A stretch of 64,000 nucleotides of DNA from Dromiciops gliroides (GCF_019393635.1 NC_057861.1:166696303-166760302); one strand, 5' to 3'. Shown: positions 21,700 through 33,809, counted from the first letter of the stretch. Made by a program: numbers and translations. Notes: generated by a model not told the origin, from the sequence alone.

Positions 21700-23405
21700 T
21701 TTGCATTTATTTATATGTTATTAAAACCTATGTGAACACGGCATGCTAAATCTATGAATGAATTGGGAAGTAACCTCGGATGATTAAATAGTTCATGGGA
21801 TAAGGCCTGAGAGCTAACTACAGACAGAAAAGTTCATATATTAATATTTTGAGCAATAATCTATTAGATTAAATTGGGATCCAGCGACTGATGGCTTAAT
21901 CAAAGCTGCTTCAATGCCACTGCATTATGGGCTTGTTGTGGAAGGGAATTGCCTAGGCATATCCTCTCTTATGCCCAGGGAAGATAGCCCAGCCTCTTGA
22001 GAAAGATAACCTCTCACATGCACCAGAGAGTAATTAACAAGGACGGTGGGGGTAGCTCAAAGAGAACACCACCTGGTGGGTACTTCCGATATTACACTCA
22101 AAAGTTCTTTACTCCACAATATCATTTTGAGAATATTCACTGCATCACAGTTGCTTAAGAAACACAATCATTGGTTAAATAATCTTTTAGCAACAACACC
22201 AGGCTATATTTGGAATAAATAACAGAAGAGGCAGCAACTACTTATTATAATACTATTAAAACTAAATAAATTATCTCGCTGAATAATGAACACAGTGAAA
22301 ATATGTCTTTTCTTGTATAGTTAAGAGAGGCATCAGTAGACATGAAACCAAAAGGTTCTATTCAGACCCAAGGTCCTATGAGTTTCTGATTTTTTTTAAT
22401 GAAATTTTCCAAACTGATTTATTGGGGGGGGGGTCCTGATTTTCCCCCTTTTGATTCTAAGTTTAAGTTACTATCTTGCTTCTTCACTTGAATTAGGTTT
22501 TTTTTTCTAATCTAGATTTTTACTTTATTTTGAAAATATAATGTTTCTCTCCTGTGGGATCTTCCACTATCCTGGTTGACCCCCTGCATCCTTGGGATTG
22601 TTCACCTGTCTAAAAACAAAGGTGAGGTGGTCTAGATGACTTCTAAGCTCCCTTCTGGCTTTAGTGTTATGATTCCATTACTGTTGTAGAGTGGGGTGGG
22701 TATGTTATCCTTTCCCTGGAAATACTATTGGTTATTAATGCAATATGTCTCTTGCCTCTAGCAGTATTGTTCTGCTGATAATCAGCACTACTTGAAGTTA
22801 TGTGCTATCAATAACATTGCTGTTTATTTGCATTTGGCATTGAATTCATTGATACTGCTTGTCTTTTCAGCTGCAGTGTGGTAGGAGCAATATCTGCCAA
22901 GTAGGCTGTGCTAGTCTTCTTAATTATTAGATGATCTATTCCAATTCTGAAACTGATGTATCAGACTGACCTGAATTAGGCATGTCCAACATTTGCTAAT
23001 TGTTGGGGCATGCTGTTCTGTTTATTTCATTGGCATTTGAATATCAGTTTCCTTGCTTTTATTTCTTCTTTGGTCCTACTTATTTGCTATTTGTCTTATT
23101 AATCTGCTAAATACAATTTTAACTAAAATTCTAATAAAATAGAGACCTATCTGGCATACTGTGCCACACCCTGAGCAAGTTATTTAATCTTTCCATGGCC
23201 TAAACCTTAGACTATAATTTGCAAAGAAGTTCCCAGTTTGAATTGGTACATGGAGTTTCTTCACCATATCTATGAAATCTCAGTGAATGAGGAAAAACAA
23301 AGTATCTGCCAGCCTTTGGAGCCCATATGCATTGCCTTTTTATATCCAGTATAAAGTATCACCAGATATGGTGCATACCCAACCGGGAATCAGAAAATAT
23401 TGATA
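21700..23405. other. No gene; long unique stretch
   Basis: Repeat-poor apart from a CR1-tail-like bit at about 22620-22680 ('tggtctagatgacttctaa'). Includes a CTCF-like word (22067-22078). No credible coding frame. Confidence 0.42.
22067..22078 (-). promoter_or_regulatory. CTCF-like / E-box palindromic motif
   Basis: ACCACCTGGTGG differs at one position from the reverse CTCF core GCCMYCTRSTGG. It is also a near-palindromic CACCTG E-box, so the reading is ambiguous. Confidence 0.3.
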
Positions 23406-23409
23406 ATTG

Positions 23410-23510
23410 CTGAATTCAGTCAGTCAACAAGCATTTATAAAGCACTAATTATATGCCGGAAACTATGCTAAGGATTAGGAATGCAAAGCACAAAGTATTG
23501 TGGGAGAAGT
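23410..23510 (+). mobile_element. L2-like fragment
   Basis: 'gtcaacaagcatttataaa', 'gcactaattatatgccgga' and 'aactatgctaaggattagg' follow the L2 3' block order. Confidence 0.55.
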
Positions 23511-24880
23511 ACCTCCCTGGATATGGATTTCCTGCCAAGATGCATTTTGAATAAGGTAGAGCCTTTGAGAGCAAGTTACTCAAGAACATGTTAGCATTAG
23601 CTGGAATCAAAAAAGTTCTATGAAATATATACCCTATAATATAGGGTGTATAAATATCTTATCAACCTAAATATATAAATTTAAATAGACCCTATCAACC
23701 CTAAGGAGACTCATAACCTATATATCTTAGTTACACATGGATGAACATACTAGGAACAAGCCCTGAGCAGAAATTTCAGTGGGGTTCAAAATGTTATATT
23801 TCTAAGACATGTATCCAGCACTTCTGAAAATATCTATGGGCTTTTCACCATACTTAGTGATCTTTGGGCAAGAATCATTCTTGCTCATAAACTTGTGGTT
23901 CAGAATATCAGAAAATGGAGAAGATGGAGACTGATGACTAGTACATCTCTCAGCTGAGAAATAGGCCAAAAGAAGCCTACCACCTAGCCACGCCTTCAGT
24001 TCAGAAGAGTTCTAAGAGAAACAAATTTTGGGTGTACACTCAAAAACTTCAGCAAGTTGATAGAGTTTTACTGAGAAATCTTGGATGTTCAGCAAAAACA
24101 CAATTTAAATACTGAACTAATAGAAAGCTGCCTAGTTGAGAAACTGAACAACTTGTATGTTTATAAAATAATGCCAAAATGGAATGGGAACCTCATATGA
24201 CAATTCATCACAACCACCTATTGTCCATAAAGGAATTAGCTGTCCTCTAACATGAACAAAAAGGAAAAATAATGAATAATTTGTTAAGCATCTTTTTAGA
24301 AGCAATCAGCACAGTCTAGCAGTTAGAGCATCAGACATGGAGTCAGGGAGATTCCTGTTTCGTGAAACTGAAAATAATAGTAAATATTTTTCTGTTCTAA
24401 ACCCTTTCCAGACTTCTATCTTTGAAGGTGAATTTGGTTGAGGACAAAAGACCTTTCCTAGGAAAATTTGGTAGCCAAAACTTGGAACAAAAAGGACTCT
24501 GTCTTGTTTAAATTGTTGCCTTCCCTGAGCCTGAAGTCAGGCAATTATTGACCAAAGAGGCAATCTCCTCATTGTCCTCTCATGAAGTAATTGGCCCAAT
24601 GAGCCACCCTTTGTTTATTCAAAAAGAATACTTGGAGGGAATGGCAACTAAGGAACTGAACAGTGGCATTTGTTATGTAATGTTAATGCCCCAAATGGTA
24701 TTTTGCCATATTATAATATTTTCTTTGTTCAAGATTCCTATAAATATTATCCCAAAGCATCTTGGGGCAGAGAATTATTTCAGAGGACATGGACCTCTCT
24801 CTAAGAAAGAAATGGCTTGGATATTAGATTAATGTTAAGTTAAATAGAATTGTTTCTGGCTTATAGTGCAGAGTATATTA
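23511..24880. other. No gene; unique sequence
   Basis: Short near-palindrome ACCCTATAATATAGGGT at 23631-23647. A tRNA-like SINE scrap at about 24305-24355. A 94-codon frame at 24548-24832 has no recognised family. Confidence 0.42.
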
Positions 24881-24889
24881 TTAATGTGT

Positions 24890-25045
24890 TTTTTCCAACT
24901 TAAGTCAGACATTAACTAGCTGCTTGATGCTGGGCAAATCATTCAATTGTTCTGTGTCTTTAGTTTCTTCTGTAAAATGAGGGGATGAGGATGGACTTAA
25001 TGATTTCCAAGGTCCCTTCCAGGCCTAGACCTACAATCCTATGAT
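24890..25045 (+). mobile_element. MIR-like SINE
   Basis: 'gcttgatgctgggcaaatc', 'ttctgtaaaatgaggggat' and 'tttccaaggtcccttccag' in MIR/CORE order. Confidence 0.6.
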
Positions 25046-25158
25046 CACCAATTGTATAAAGACTGAGATATATGATGATTCAGACAAAGACCTTCTGTCT
25101 TCTAACCTACCAACTCTGCCTTGGACTGGGGAGAACCTTGATCTAGATGGGAAGAGTA

Positions 25159-25326
25159 GGGGGGCAGCTGGTGGCACAGTGGATAAAGTACCAGCCCTGG
25201 ATTCAGGAGGACCTGAGTTCAAATCTGGCCTCAGACACTTGACACTTACTAACTGTGTGACCCTGGGCAAGTTACTTAACCCTCATGGACCTGTAAAACA
25301 AACAAACAAACAAAAACCATGATGGG
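25159..25326 (+). mobile_element. WSINE1-like SINE, perfect 15-bp TSD
   Basis: TAGATGGGAAGAGTA is exact at 25144-25158 and 25327-25341. The tail is (AAAC)n. A few bases of non-tail sequence precede the right duplication. Confidence 0.93.
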
Positions 25327-25344
25327 TAGATGGGAAGAGTACTG

Positions 25345-25995
25345 AACCCAGAGGCACCTTATTTCCAGTCTACTGCTTTAGCTGTGGAGAAGATCCATAG
25401 ACTTTGAGAAAGCTGACAGCCAACCTGGGTCATCTATAATTTCTGCTTTGGGAATTTAGGCTTGTAGGTCTATAGAGGTCACCAATGAGACTAGGCCATG
25501 AGGCAGAGATATAGAAAGATTGGCAAATCACAGAGGAACTAGAACCATTCCACCAGACTAACTTACGATGTAGCAGGAAAAATAGAAGTAGAGATATGAT
25601 TCCAAGCAAATTGAACATGTAATATTTATTTGTGATAATAAATGCTTTAGAAATAACTACAAATGTTTGGACATTGCTTCACGTTTAACTACTATTATGT
25701 TTTTTATTTCTATTTTTTTCACTGTTTATGCCTTAACTTTATGCCTGTATTGCTGCTGTGTATGCTGTTAGAATTTATATTTGTGAGGTTTTTTTGTTTT
25801 TAAATGCTCATTTGTTCACGTACTAAGGGTCCACATATACAATTGCTATGTGTTCTGCATGTTATTTAGCTGAGTTAGTGTTGCTACAACATTGGTGGTA
25901 AGCATGGAAGAGGAGAGTAGTCTAAGCATTTGCAGACTAAGAGCTCTCTTGTGCAGTAATGGGCTATTCCTCATATATGGTTCATATATGAACTA
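25345..25995. other. No gene; unique sequence
   Basis: No supported frame or repeat. Confidence 0.45.
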
Positions 25996-25999
25996 GAGG

Positions 26000-26190
26000 G
26001 TAATAAACAGCTGACAAAGTGGGTACTAGATTTAAATTCAGGAAGATTTGCATTTCAATACTGCCTCAGACATTTATTAGCCGTGTGAATCTTGGCAAAT
26101 CACTTTCTATCTCTGGGACTCAATGTTTGCATTTATAAAATGAAAGATTAGACTGAATGACCTCTAAGGGCTCTTCTAGTTCTAAAATTG
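26000..26190 (+). mobile_element. MIR-like SINE
   Basis: 'gatttgcatttcaatactg', 'tattagccgtgtgaatctt' and 'cctctaagggctcttctag' follow MIR order. Confidence 0.58.
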
Positions 26191-26299
26191 GAAAAGTGTT
26201 AGCTAAAGGAATAAATCCTACTGGTAAAGAATTTAGGTATTGTATTCAGCCAACTAAACTCTATTGCAGGATAATTAATAAAGTGACATGCTGATTTCC

Positions 26300-26545
26300 T
26301 TTGTTCAGTCACTTTAGTCATAGCCAACTCTTCTTGACCCCCTTTTGGGAGTTTTCTTGTCAAAGACATTAGAGTGGTTTGCCATTTTGTTCTCCAGCTC
26401 ATCCTACAGATGAGGAAACTGAGGCAAACAGAGTTAAGTGACTTGCCCAGGGTCACACAGCTGATAAGTGTCTATGGTCTAATTTGAACTTAGGTCTTCT
26501 TGAGTGCAGGCCTGGTGCTCTATCCACTGCACTATCTACCTTCCC
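26300..26545 (-). mobile_element. MAR1-like chimeric SINE
   Basis: Starts TTGTTCAGTCACTTTAGTC on the plus strand, then 'cccttttgggagttttctt', 'agatgaggaaactgaggca' and 'gacttgcccagggtcacac', to 'atccactgcactatctacc'. Nearly full length. Confidence 0.8.
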
Positions 26546-27844
26546 TGTCTTCCTAGAGGTTTAAACCGATGTGCCTAGGTAACAAAAGCAAAGAGCCCTA
26601 TGTGGGGGTCCTTGTCATTATCAGAAAGACTCTTGGTTGTGATCTCTTTTCTTCTACACACAAACACATTTTCAGCATATATAGACTTAGGATTTTTTTT
26701 TATTTTGTTCCTCTTTATCCTATCAATAACATATGTTTATTAGATGTCAGCTATGAGGTGATGATCATATTATCATGACTGGGGATATCAAAAGGTGAAT
26801 GATATGGTCTTTGCTTTCATGGGAATTACAGTTTGGTTTGGAAGAAAGGATGTATACATTTATGGTCTAATACATGTATCAGAAATACAAGATGGCACAT
26901 TAAAAGTACAAAAATAATCACCAAGGACTTAGGAAGTTGAGGAATCTCCCACATATCCCTGGGTATAAGACTGGATAGTGGAAAATTACTTGTGCCACTT
27001 GAATTTGTACAGTCTTTGATGTGGGCCCTTTCTGAGTCTTTAACTATATAAATAATACTGTTCTGTTTTTAAGCTTCAGTATTGATAAAAGAAACTGGAA
27101 TCTACTCTTGGGAAAGGTATCAGATACCAAAGTTCTCAGGTTCCAGCTACGTGGAGACAATGATTCAGAGAAGGAAAAGGTCCCCAAAATGTATTTAGGT
27201 CCTTCATGCCAAGAGAAAGATTCAAGGATTGGATTTTGTTGTCCTCCTTCTGGGATGTATCTAACATTATGTATGCGTGAATGTGTATATACATAAGTGT
27301 GGCATTATGTATGCATATATGAATATGTATACAGACATGCATATATGCACGTACACTTATGAGATTTTTATACTAAATGTGGCTGAGCTGTGGCAATGGC
27401 CTTGAAAACATCAAGTCAGTACAAGGAAAATATACCTTTGTAAGTTATTGTGGGAGAAAAGGAGGGAAGGGAATGAAGGATAAGCTATGACTGTCCAGGT
27501 ATTAAAGGGTTTGTGCATAGAAATGAGCATAAAAGTTGATTGGCAGGGGAGTGATGAGGGGAGGGATGCCTATGGGGTACCATGAATGCATACATGAATC
27601 TGCTGGCTAGTATGGACAATCTGAGCAGGTATAAAGAACTGGGGAAAGTATTCTGGGGGGAGAACAACACAGCTACTTCCTCCACATAACTTTCCTTTGT
27701 CCTCCAAACTGAAGATTTTCTTTTCAAATACTGTTAAAATCTTGGAGCAGATCTTTCTTTAATCTCTATCACTCCTTGCCTTGTGTACTTGACATAGTCA
27801 CTTCCCACCCCATAATAGGATACAGATTCCTTGAAGGAAAGGAT
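26546..27844. other. No gene; unique sequence
   Basis: An L2-like patch near 26790-26880. A TATG-rich patch near 27265-27360. No supported gene. Confidence 0.42.
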
Positions 27845-27857
27845 TCTATTGCGTTTT

Positions 27858-28011
27858 CTTTTTTTCTTTTTTTTTCGTGAGGCAATTGGGGTTAGTGACT
27901 TGCCCAAGGTCACACAGCTAGTAAGTATCAAGTGTCTGAGGCCAGATTTGAACTCAGGTACTCCTGACTCTAGGGCCTGTACTCTATCCACTGCACCACC
28001 TAGCTGGCCCC
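27858..28011 (-). mobile_element. WSINE1-like SINE
   Basis: Diverged duplication: TCTATTGCGTTTT before (about 27845) and TCTATTGGGTTTT after (28012). Confidence 0.9.
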
Positions 28012-28029
28012 TCTATTGGGTTTTATCTT

Positions 28030-29280
28030 TCATTCTCCAAAGGTAACAAATATATATTATACCAACATATACATTATAATACATAATAATATACTGTACC
28101 ATAATATGTTGAATATAGTAAATGTTCCATAAGTGTTTAATTTAACCATGGACTACCACAAACTCTGAAGAATCAAAGTTACAAATGGCAATAGAGAGGC
28201 ATATGGTACATATGAGTAAACTGCAACACATTACCTACAATGACAGGTGTGAGAAGTTGCATAAAAGATATCAAGAAAATGGAGAACAAATGATTTTTAT
28301 TATGTTTTCACTTCTTCCTCTTTTTAAAAAATACTTTTTGTTATATGGAATGTCTCTCTTTGAGACTGAAGAAATTCTGGTGTTGTAAAAAAATAATAAA
28401 TATTAACAAAATTTTTGTTTTTAAAGAAAATGTATGATCAAAAAAGGTTATATTGCAAGACTGAGGGTTAATAGGTAAACAGGTCTGAGTGTTGCATTTG
28501 TATCCATGAAATGTAAAAATAGCCAGAGGAAACCTTCAGTCCATTGGGTAGATTTTCTGTGCAGGATTTATTGGTGGAACTATGATCTCACAACATGAGA
28601 AAGTCTGGTTGGGTTGCAATCTCTACCAGTGGATGGAGTACCATATAGATAAGATCACCAATTCATCAAATTATCAAACTATTTTTCTTCCATTCATGAG
28701 TCCTTCATATTTACTAATAGCTTGAAATCTCATTCTTAAAGGGTATTTGGATATTAGAGGGTGATTAGTCCAGAAACTCTTTTCTTTTTCAATAAAAGAA
28801 GAAACGTTTGCATTTAAACAGTTTATACTTCACCACAGATATTAGTTTATTTAAATATTTTCTGACAAATCCATTTCAAACACTTGGACAGTCATTTGTA
28901 AAGACAAGCCACTGCAGCTGCAAAAATCCACCGCATACAAAAACTTAGCCGACTCTACTAGAGTATTGAAGTCATTTCCCTTGCTCTAGACAAGTCCACA
29001 ACTTGGAAGATGTAGAAAATACAGCGCTCCAAGGGAAGCTAGCTAATTTTGGTGGCTTGGCAGTCATTACAAAGGGAGAAGTAACAATTTCTACTCACAC
29101 CTACCATTTTCATCCTTTGTTGTCTCCTACATGCTCAGAGGGCCACCTCCACATTAGCAAATGCTGCTAGACCTGGTAGAACAGTCGCCAACAATGTTTT
29201 GAAAGAAATAAGATGGAACACTGTACATCCATGGCTTTGTCATGGCTACGCCTTGTATCAGAGACTGCACCTTGACACAG
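28030..29280. other. No gene; unique AT-rich sequence
   Basis: About 28780-29160 is repeat-free, of mixed composition and without frames. It could be a conserved non-coding element, but I cannot test that. Confidence 0.4.
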
Positions 29281-29399
29281 GATCATAGCAGTGCATACTT
29301 ACAGCTGGAAGGAAACTTGGAGATCATCACATCCAACTTTCTGATTTTTTTTTTTCTGACTCAATGACAAAGTCAGGATTTGAACTCCAGACCTTAACA

Positions 29400-29660
29400 T
29401 TCATATAGCATCTACTATGTGATAGACACTGTGTGCTAAGTGCCTTATAAATATGATCTTGTTCGATCCTCACAACAACCCTAGAAGGTAGGTACTAGTA
29501 TTATCCCCATTTTACAGATAAGGAAGCTGAAGTAAAAAAAAAAAAAAAAGATTAAAGTGACTTGCTAGTAAGTGTCTGAGGCTGGATTTGAGCTCAAGTC
29601 TCCCTGATCTCCCTGATTTCAGGCCTGGTGGTCTATCCACTTAGCCACCTGGCTTTTTCC
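29400..29660 (-). mobile_element. MIR-like SINE
   Basis: 'gatcctcacaacaacccta', 'ccccattttacagataagg', a run of A, then 'agtgtctgaggctggattt' to 'gtctatccacttagccacc'. A preceding 'ctggaaggaaacttggaga' block (about 29305) belongs to another old SINE. Confidence 0.7.
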
Positions 29661-29829
29661 ATTATAGCACAAGAAACTAAAATAAATAAAATTTCAATTT
29701 TAAAAACTGTGATATGTATAATGCTTTAAATTCTGCAAAGGAATTTACACAGATCATCTCATTGGAACCTTACAACAACCTCACAATGTGAGGTAAGTAC
29801 TACAGATATCCTTATCCATATTCTATTTT

Positions 29830-29973
29830 TTTTTTTTTGCAGGGGAATGAGGGTTAAGTGACTTGCCCAGGGTCACACAGCTAGTAAGTGTCAAGTGTCT
29901 GAGATCAGATTTGAACTCAGGTCCTCCTGAATCCAGGGCTGGTGCTTTCTCCACTGTGCCACCTAGCTGCCCT
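29830..29973 (-). mobile_element. WSINE1-like SINE, first of a same-site pair
   Basis: The target word CCATATTCTATTTT lies at 29816-29829. A near copy CCCATAGTCTATTTT follows at 29974-29988. Confidence 0.9.
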
Positions 29974-29988
29974 CCCATAGTCTATTTT

Positions 29989-30129
29989 GGTTTTTGGCGA
30001 GGCAATTGGGGTTAAGTGACTTGCCCAGGGTCACACGGCTAGTAAGTGTCAAGTATCTGAGGCCAGATTTGAACTCAGGTCCTGACTCCAGGGCTGGTGC
30101 TCTATCCACTGTGCCACCTAGCTGCCCTT
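29989..30129 (-). mobile_element. WSINE1-like SINE, second of a same-site pair
   Basis: Lies between CCCATAGTCTATTTT (29974-29988) and CCCATATTCTG (30130-30140). It differs from its neighbour, for example by missing a 4-bp 'cctc' in 'caggtcctgactcc', so it is an independent insertion and not a duplication. Confidence 0.9.
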
Positions 30130-30297
30130 CCCATATTCTGTTGATGAGAAAAATGAGCTTCATAATTTTCATGGTCACACAACTAACAAATAGGATATGA
30201 ATGTCGGTCCACTTGACTCTAAATCCAGCAATTTAGAAGCTAAAGCCAAAGGGCTCAGGGCACAGATATATTTCACCAAGGATTTCTCTCATTTGGT

Positions 30298-30450
30298 TAA
30301 TAATAATAATAATAACTAACATTTTTATAACACTTGCTATGTGCCAGGTACTGAACTAAGTGTTTTTTACAAATATCTCATCTGAGGCTTAATTTGAACT
30401 CAGGTCTTCCTTACTCCAGGCTGAGCATTCAATCTACCACACCACCTATC
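30298..30450 (-). mobile_element. MIR-like SINE
   Basis: (AAT)n then 'ttgctatgtgccaggtact', 'gcttaatttgaactcaggt' and 'cttccttactccaggctga'. Confidence 0.6.
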
Positions 30451-30854
30451 TGTCCTATACACAGACCATTTGGAACAATCCATGCAAACTAATCACTCCC
30501 AGTATCACCACCCACCTAGAAGCACAAAGTTTATAATATCATATAGGAAAATATTATTAAAAGAGAGATAAAATAGAAATTCTGGAATTAAATTAAATTA
30601 AATTAAAATATGTAAGTCCCCAGTCACTTCTAGTTGCAAGTATAAATGCATTTCTGGCAGAGGACCTCCTCCTCACCCCCATCAAAGTTCTGGTTGGGTC
30701 AATAGAAGAGCTCCTGGCCAGTAGAAAGGAAATAGGTACCATTTGTATTCTCTCTCTCCCTACAACTTCTCACTGCCCTTCAAGTTGTTCTCAGCTCTGT
30801 AGCACTGACATAACATCTATAATTACTCAAGTAGTCTGGTGATGATAAAGCTTT

Positions 30855-31065
30855 AAAACCAAGGATTCCTTGGTGCCATAGACCCCTTCCGCCATCTGAT
30901 AAGGCCTATGGACACTTTTTTCAGAATAATGTTTTTAAAGGTATAAATAGAATAACATAGGATTACCAAGGAAAACTATTAACACTGAAATACAGTTATC
31001 AAAATACTTTTAAAAGCAAGTTCACAACCCCCCAGGTTAAAAATCCCAGTTCTAAACTATCTTCT
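30855..31065. mobile_element. Non-autonomous DNA-transposon-like relic, family 'Z', copy 1
   Basis: Runs from 'accaaggattccttggtgc' to 'ccaggttaaaaatcccagt'. The ends are imperfect inverted versions of each other. Internal 'tcagaataatgtttttaaa' and 'tacagttatcaaaatactt' recur in the copy at 53450. hAT-like ends are suspected. Confidence 0.55.
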
Positions 31066-31637
31066 CTTTACAGATAATAGGAAATTCCCAAGTGTTTCTA
31101 GTTGCCTTTACTCCTTCCCCCAAGGCCGTTCTTATTCCTCTATCTTCTATCTTTCTCAGTTACCAACCACATCAATCAATCATCATGCATAATTTGGGAT
31201 AAGCGCACTTTATTTTCTCTGGTTACTCAAATGGGAGAAGGGCAGAAAAATAATATTTCAGCCCTTTGCATGGTTCTTTTCCACTGTAGTATCTCCCTGA
31301 TCTCTCCTATCAAATTCAGTGAGTCTTTTATAAATCATATGAAAAAACTGGTCAATGCACTGATACTTGTCTACCTACAGAGAGAACAACTAACCCTGAC
31401 CACGTGTAAAAAATATGAAAGTGAGTGTTACTAAAGATTATTCATAATTGGCATTTTACTTTTTACTAGCTTCATTCTAATATGCTGGCGCTGTATTCTC
31501 TACCGTCCCTAATTTTAGGAATTATAGGGTAATTTTCTTTCCTGTTATAATACACTCCATGAAATCAAACTCCAATTCATCATTGTGGTGAGTAGGTGGT
31601 CTTGATTTCTCAAAGGTTATGGCAACTGAAGACAAGT
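31066..31637. other. No gene; unique sequence
   Basis: A 110-codon plus frame (31102-31434) has no recognised features. Confidence 0.42.
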
Positions 31638-31645
31638 TCTGGCTA

Positions 31646-32374
31646 CTTTTCTTTTTTAAATTTTAGGAGTGGTTAGCAAGTTTATTTTGGTGAAAGCAGA
31701 GAACAGGTAGGCCAAAGAGGACATGTGGTGAGGGTTGGAAGGAAGGACAATGTAGTGAGTTGCTTCAGGGTCGAGAGGATCATTTTCACACTGAGAAAGT
31801 TAGGGGATTCTTTGTGGAAAGGGATCTTTTGTTCTCAGCCATTCAGCACCATCCAGACTAGCTCTTCATAGTTGATACAACCATCGCTGTCCTCATGCCC
31901 TGCCACCAACACTTCCACTTCTTCCTCTGTCATCTTCTCACCCAGAGTGATGAGAACATGCCATATTTCAGCCCCCATGACTGTGTCATTCCCTTCCTTA
32001 TCAAACATCCGAAGCCCCTCTATGTAGTCTTCATATGTGCCCTGGTCCTTATTCTTTGCTACCGTCTGCAGCATTGGCAGAAAGTGTTCAAAGTCCAGAA
32101 CCTTCACATTCATCTCATCACTCTTGGGATTCCCTAAGACCTTGAGCACCTTAGCATTGATGGGATTTTGGCCCAGGGCCCGCATCACTTCCCCACACTG
32201 GCTGTATAAGATCTTTCCATCCCCTGTGCGGTCAAACAGCTGGAAGGCCTCTTTGAACTCAGCAGTCTGATCTTCTGTGAAGTCACACATCTTGGCCGTG
32301 CAGATCTGTTTCTGCTGCTGCCTCTGCTGCTGCTGCTGCTTCTGCTGCTTCTGCTGCTGTATGTAATGGCTCCA
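31646..32374 (-). pseudogene. Processed MYL6 retrocopy (whole insertion)
   Basis: A 729-bp intronless cDNA copy on the minus strand. The signs of retroposition are an A-rich tail remnant (T-rich 31646-31663 on plus), a polyadenylation signal AATAAA at 31681-31686 about 20 bp before it, no introns through a frame that is split in the parent gene, and a direct repeat TCTGGCTA at 31638-31645 and 32375-32382. The 5' part (32291-32374) is CAG/CTG-rich untranslated sequence. No promoter of its own is evident. An RTE-type LINE relic lies 270 bp away. The L1-type A tail implicates L1 as the mobiliser. Confidence 0.85.
31835..32290 (-). CDS. MYL6: Intact 151-aa frame of MYL6 retrocopy (essential myosin light chain)
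   Basis: The predicted product is a full-length match to MYL6, the smooth-muscle/non-muscle essential light chain that binds the myosin II heavy-chain neck and does not bind calcium well. It starts [20 protein letters not shown], carries the EF-hand-like lobes (DRTGDGKI at 20-27, DKEGNDTV at 97-104, DSDGCINY at 134-141) and ends in MVLNG, the non-muscle C-terminus. Length equals the parent. Against human MYL6 as I remember it there are about eleven replacements, including D34E, T44I, E47K, G102D, N136D, R110W and R146W. The two R-to-W changes look like CpG decay and hit a protein normally almost invariant. I start at 32290 because this is the parental ATG. An upstream ATG at 32390-32392 would add a Gln-rich tail but lies outside the insertion. 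Uninterrupted yet probably a young processed pseudogene; a working retrogene is possible. Confidence 0.72.
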   Translation of the reverse strand: MCDFTEDQTAEFKEAFQLFDRTGDGKILYSQCGEVMRALGQNPINAKVLKVLGNPKSDEMNVKVLDFEHFLPMLQTVAKNKDQGTYEDYIEGLRMFDKEGNDTVMGAEIWHVLITLGEKMTEEEVEVLVAGHEDSDGCINYEELVWMVLNG

Positions 32375-32382
32375 TCTGGCTA

Positions 32383-32639
32383 ATTCTCTCATGATAGAAA
32401 GGTTTCAAATATAAGACCAGCCCAGCAATGTACGGAGAGTTTCATCACCAGTAGGCCATCATTTGCTAATGATTTGTCCACACCAACCAAGAAAAAAAAA
32501 AGAATATCAAAAAGCTCCCCCTCCCCTGGCTTCCACTTCTTCAGGGTGTCCATCCAAAAAGTAGGCAGAGAGGGCTACCAGTCATGGAGACTTTCAATCT
32601 TCTATAATCTTTAACTTAGCTATACTCAATTACTCAACT
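32383..32639. other. No gene; flank of the retrocopy
   Basis: Short unique sequence, poly-A near 32492. Nothing supported. Confidence 0.4.
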
Positions 32640-33320
32640 GGATCTGTAATTGCATCTATCTGAAAGTTATCTTTGCTGATACAAATTGTATGCCATTGAT
32701 GTCTTCCCACCCTATATTCAAATTCATAACATCCCACAAGTTAACCACAGAAGTTCTATCTAATATGCAAAAGTTCTTTCTGGATTTCTCCTGTCATGAT
32801 AAATGTATCAGTGAAATGCTCTGACTGGACATGGGTTATCCTTTGCCCCCAGCACATGACCAGCCCATCTTATTTTCCTTTCATGTATTTCCTTGATGTC
32901 ATCTATTTGCTCCTATTTTTTAAAATTGCTTCATTGGGTTGTATGTTATAGCCTGTTCCCACCAACCCTATGCCTCTCCATTGCCCTCTCTGTGATATTA
33001 ATTTTTCATTCTTCGGAGATTGTTGTATTCCATGTCTCACCACTATTTAATATTAGTATAAAGTTGGTATTAGAAAGATGAGTTTTCATTTCTATGGAAA
33101 TCTTGGGGTCATTAAGAAGCTCTACAATTTCTGGAAGGCAATCTAGCCTGTTCTTCTATACCTATTCAACTTGTCCATTCATACTGTCTGACTCAGATGT
33201 ACAGATAGATGGAGAAACTCTATAGAATTTCTATTCAATTATATGTCATAATTGGACAACAGACATTCTTCATCCCCTTGGTCTCTCTTATGTGGTCAGC
33301 CTACACACTTTTAAATGTTA
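32640..33320 (-). mobile_element. RTE-type LINE fragment
   Basis: Aligns by eye over about 480 bp with 48700-49180, in the same orientation. Shared order: 'cacatgaccagcccatctt', 'tgatattaatttttcattc', 'agatgagttttcatttcta', 'attcttcatccccttggtc', 'tatgtggtcagcc'. Decayed and truncated at both ends. Confidence 0.6.
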
Positions 33321-33809
33321 AAATGTCATTAATTTTAAAACATTAATAAGTGAGTGCTTATATACATCTTCCAGGGATTCTGTAATGATTCAGGGCTTGG
33401 TGCAAAGAGCAAAATGTTATCTGAAAAAAGGCTTGTCTGGAGAACATCACTAATCATAGAGAATAACTTCTTCAACTTGGACTCTGCTCTGGCAGTGACA
33501 AACAACCCTGTTTATGCCTTTCCTAATGTTTACAATCAGAGAATTGCTGAATAATGCTATATCTTTTAAGAATACTTGAAAGATTTTTATATACATATTA
33601 GAGATACCTTGTTGGGGGAAAAAAAACTTTCATGTGTCATTTTGAGCTACCAAATCAAATGCTTTTTTCCCACAAAGCAAAAAATATAGCCCCATATTCT
33701 TATTATTTTCTCTATATCATTTTACAAATTGTGAAACGGTAAAATTGTGGCCAACTGTTGAATATTTCCTGCTGAAGTCTCCTTGTTCCCAACTAATATC
33801 CTCATTGAA
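33321..33809. other. No gene; unique sequence
   Basis: Nothing recognised. Confidence 0.45.

Larger units (their letters stand above)
29700..30235 (-). mobile_element. MIR relic split by two SINEs at one site
   Basis: 'catctcattggaaccttac' and 'aacaacctcacaatgtgag' lie left of 29829. The same element resumes 'ccatattctgttgatgaga' and 'tcatggtcacacaactaac' right of 30130. Confidence 0.65.

Noticed and set aside
32291-32392. Gln-rich N-terminal extension of the MYL6 frame (185 aa)
   Set aside because: The upstream ATG lies beyond the insertion's duplication, and the CAG-rich part is 5' untranslated sequence of the copied mRNA.
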